Shown: in pieces, positions 35,477 through 36,226 of the stretch
Position numbering within the stretch: position 1 is the stretch's first letter
How the letters are laid out: the number at the start of each line of letters is the position of its first letter
Assembly (NCBI GenBank): GCA_028281465.1
Contig: JANQJV010000298.1
Span: 1-36,226, forward strand
Source: Azospirillaceae bacterium
GTDB taxonomy: Bacteria > Pseudomonadota > Alphaproteobacteria > Azospirillales > Azospirillaceae
Length of the DNA stretch: 36,226 bases
Direction of reading: 5' to 3'
The notes under the pieces: generated by a model
What the model was told of the DNA's origin: nothing
Seen by the model: only the letters and a program-made list of their open reading frames with translations
Databases searched by the model: none
Position numbers and translations under genes: made by a program

Positions 35477-36177
35477 TCACCAGCCGGCGGACCCGCTGTT
35501 CCGGACACGGGCCGGGACCGCGCTCAGCCGCTCCCGCAGCTCCGCGACATCCGTTTGGTGCTGCTGCTCCATATCCGTCCCGTATGGCTCCTGCACCAAG
35601 TTCTCTGATATCAGGCCTACCTTGCGTTCGAGTGCCATTACTCGCTCGTTCATTGCTTCCGTGAACCGATCAATATTCTCCTGCTGTGTTGCTTCTTCGG
35701 CGTCTGCGAAACACTATCGGTATACACCCGGGCCATCTCTTCCAGCCGCTTGAGCGTTCGCATGAGAGCCTCCGCATGAGGTCTGTGATACCGTTCAAAG
35801 TCTCGCATGAGCGCAAAGACGCCATTGAGCAAGGACTGTGACGTCCACCAGGGCTGCAATTGGTAGATGCCTGCGGCGTAATAGTGTGGGAGAATCCTTG
35901 GGGTGTCCCCTCGCTTTTCGAGGTGCTGCATCTGAGATGCCGTTGGTAATTGGCCGCCGTTGCAACGCGGCGACATGCCGATCTTTGATACGGCCAGGAG
36001 GTACCATAAGAGGACAAAGGACGGCGCGCAGACGTTTATCCAACCGCGAACGGTCTATTTGCTGGAAGTATTTTCTACTCTGCTTCCGCAGCTCAACACG
36101 CCGCTGTCGTTTTTGATTTTCTCCTCTATTCGTTCAACAACAGTATCAAACTGCTGCTGTATTCGCTCAGTGAACAT
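35477..36177 (-). pseudogene. Frameshifted remnant of a coiled-coil protein gene
   Basis: Three coding-looking pieces follow each other on this strand in different frames. From 36177, MFTERIQQQFDTVVERIEEKIK runs to a TAG at 36055, with a continuing KRQRRVELRKQSRKYFQQ in another frame. A second piece, ending at 35650, contains HYYAAGIYQLQPWWTSQSLL and LMRTLKRLEEMARVYTDS. A third frame continues with ADAEEATQQENIDRFTEAMN, ERVMALERKVGLISENLVQE and AELRERL to a TGA at 35477. The pieces join sensibly if two or more frameshifts are corrected and would give a helical, coiled-coil protein. I do not recognise the family; a phasin or polymer-granule protein is one guess. It may continue past the window edge. 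Confidence 0.5.
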
Positions 36178-36226
36178 GACGATTGCCCGGTTGCCTGGAC
36201 AACTCCACCAACTCCCGATACCATGA

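Overview
The window looks like a chromosomal segment of a GC-rich alphaproteobacterium, possibly of the Rhodospirillales type. Lineage clues are the DUF952-pyrD pair, an HAD-IIA hydrolase of the DxWGT type, YlxR fused to an L7Ae-like domain, an IF-2 with an alphaproteobacterial-style N-terminus, a DinB with an N-terminal four-cysteine zinc motif, and a membrane-anchored degenerate EAL protein like Caulobacter TipF. The taxon is an inference from gene content; no rRNA or tRNA gene is visible.

Region 1 (1-8925) is a compact podovirus-like virion cassette, all on the + strand. An AT-rich promoter region and an intrinsic terminator precede a major capsid protein and a second terminator. Then come a small virion-type protein, tail tubular proteins A and B, a coiled-coil internal-virion-type protein, a beta-helix tail spike with a tandem C-terminal module, a possible small terminase, the large terminase, and a strong final terminator. 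The order resembles the late region of T7-like phages. No portal, scaffold, integrase, replication or lysis gene lies in the window.

Region 2 (8963-14090) holds housekeeping genes: a small conserved protein on the - strand, DUF952-pyrD, a TipF-like EAL protein overlapping an HAD hydrolase, and an exported coiled-coil protein.

Region 3 (14188-25654) is the classical transcription/translation cluster rimP-nusA-ylxR-infB ... rbfA-truB-rpsO-pnp. It starts with a sigma70-like promoter and a leader attenuator. It is interrupted between infB and rbfA by an opposite-strand GNAT gene and a GST gene. A perfect 15-bp hairpin lies between rpsO and pnp, where E. coli carries its RNase III/PNPase autoregulatory element.

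Region 4 (25821-32665) contains a DUF2141 exported protein, dinB, a small DUF3467-like protein, a four-helix membrane protein with a large predicted periplasmic domain, a CBS-pair protein and an EamA transporter (both - strand), and ilvC.

Region 5 (32666-36226) differs in composition: lower GC, more A/T-ending codons and decayed flanks. It holds a tight three-gene unit: a short (about 63-residue) protein overlapping an ATP-grasp ligase, followed after 4 bases by a second, dissimilar ATP-grasp ligase. This is the best candidate here for an undescribed peptide-modifying or amino-acid-ligating system. Beyond it the - strand carries a frameshifted coiled-coil gene remnant up to the window edge.
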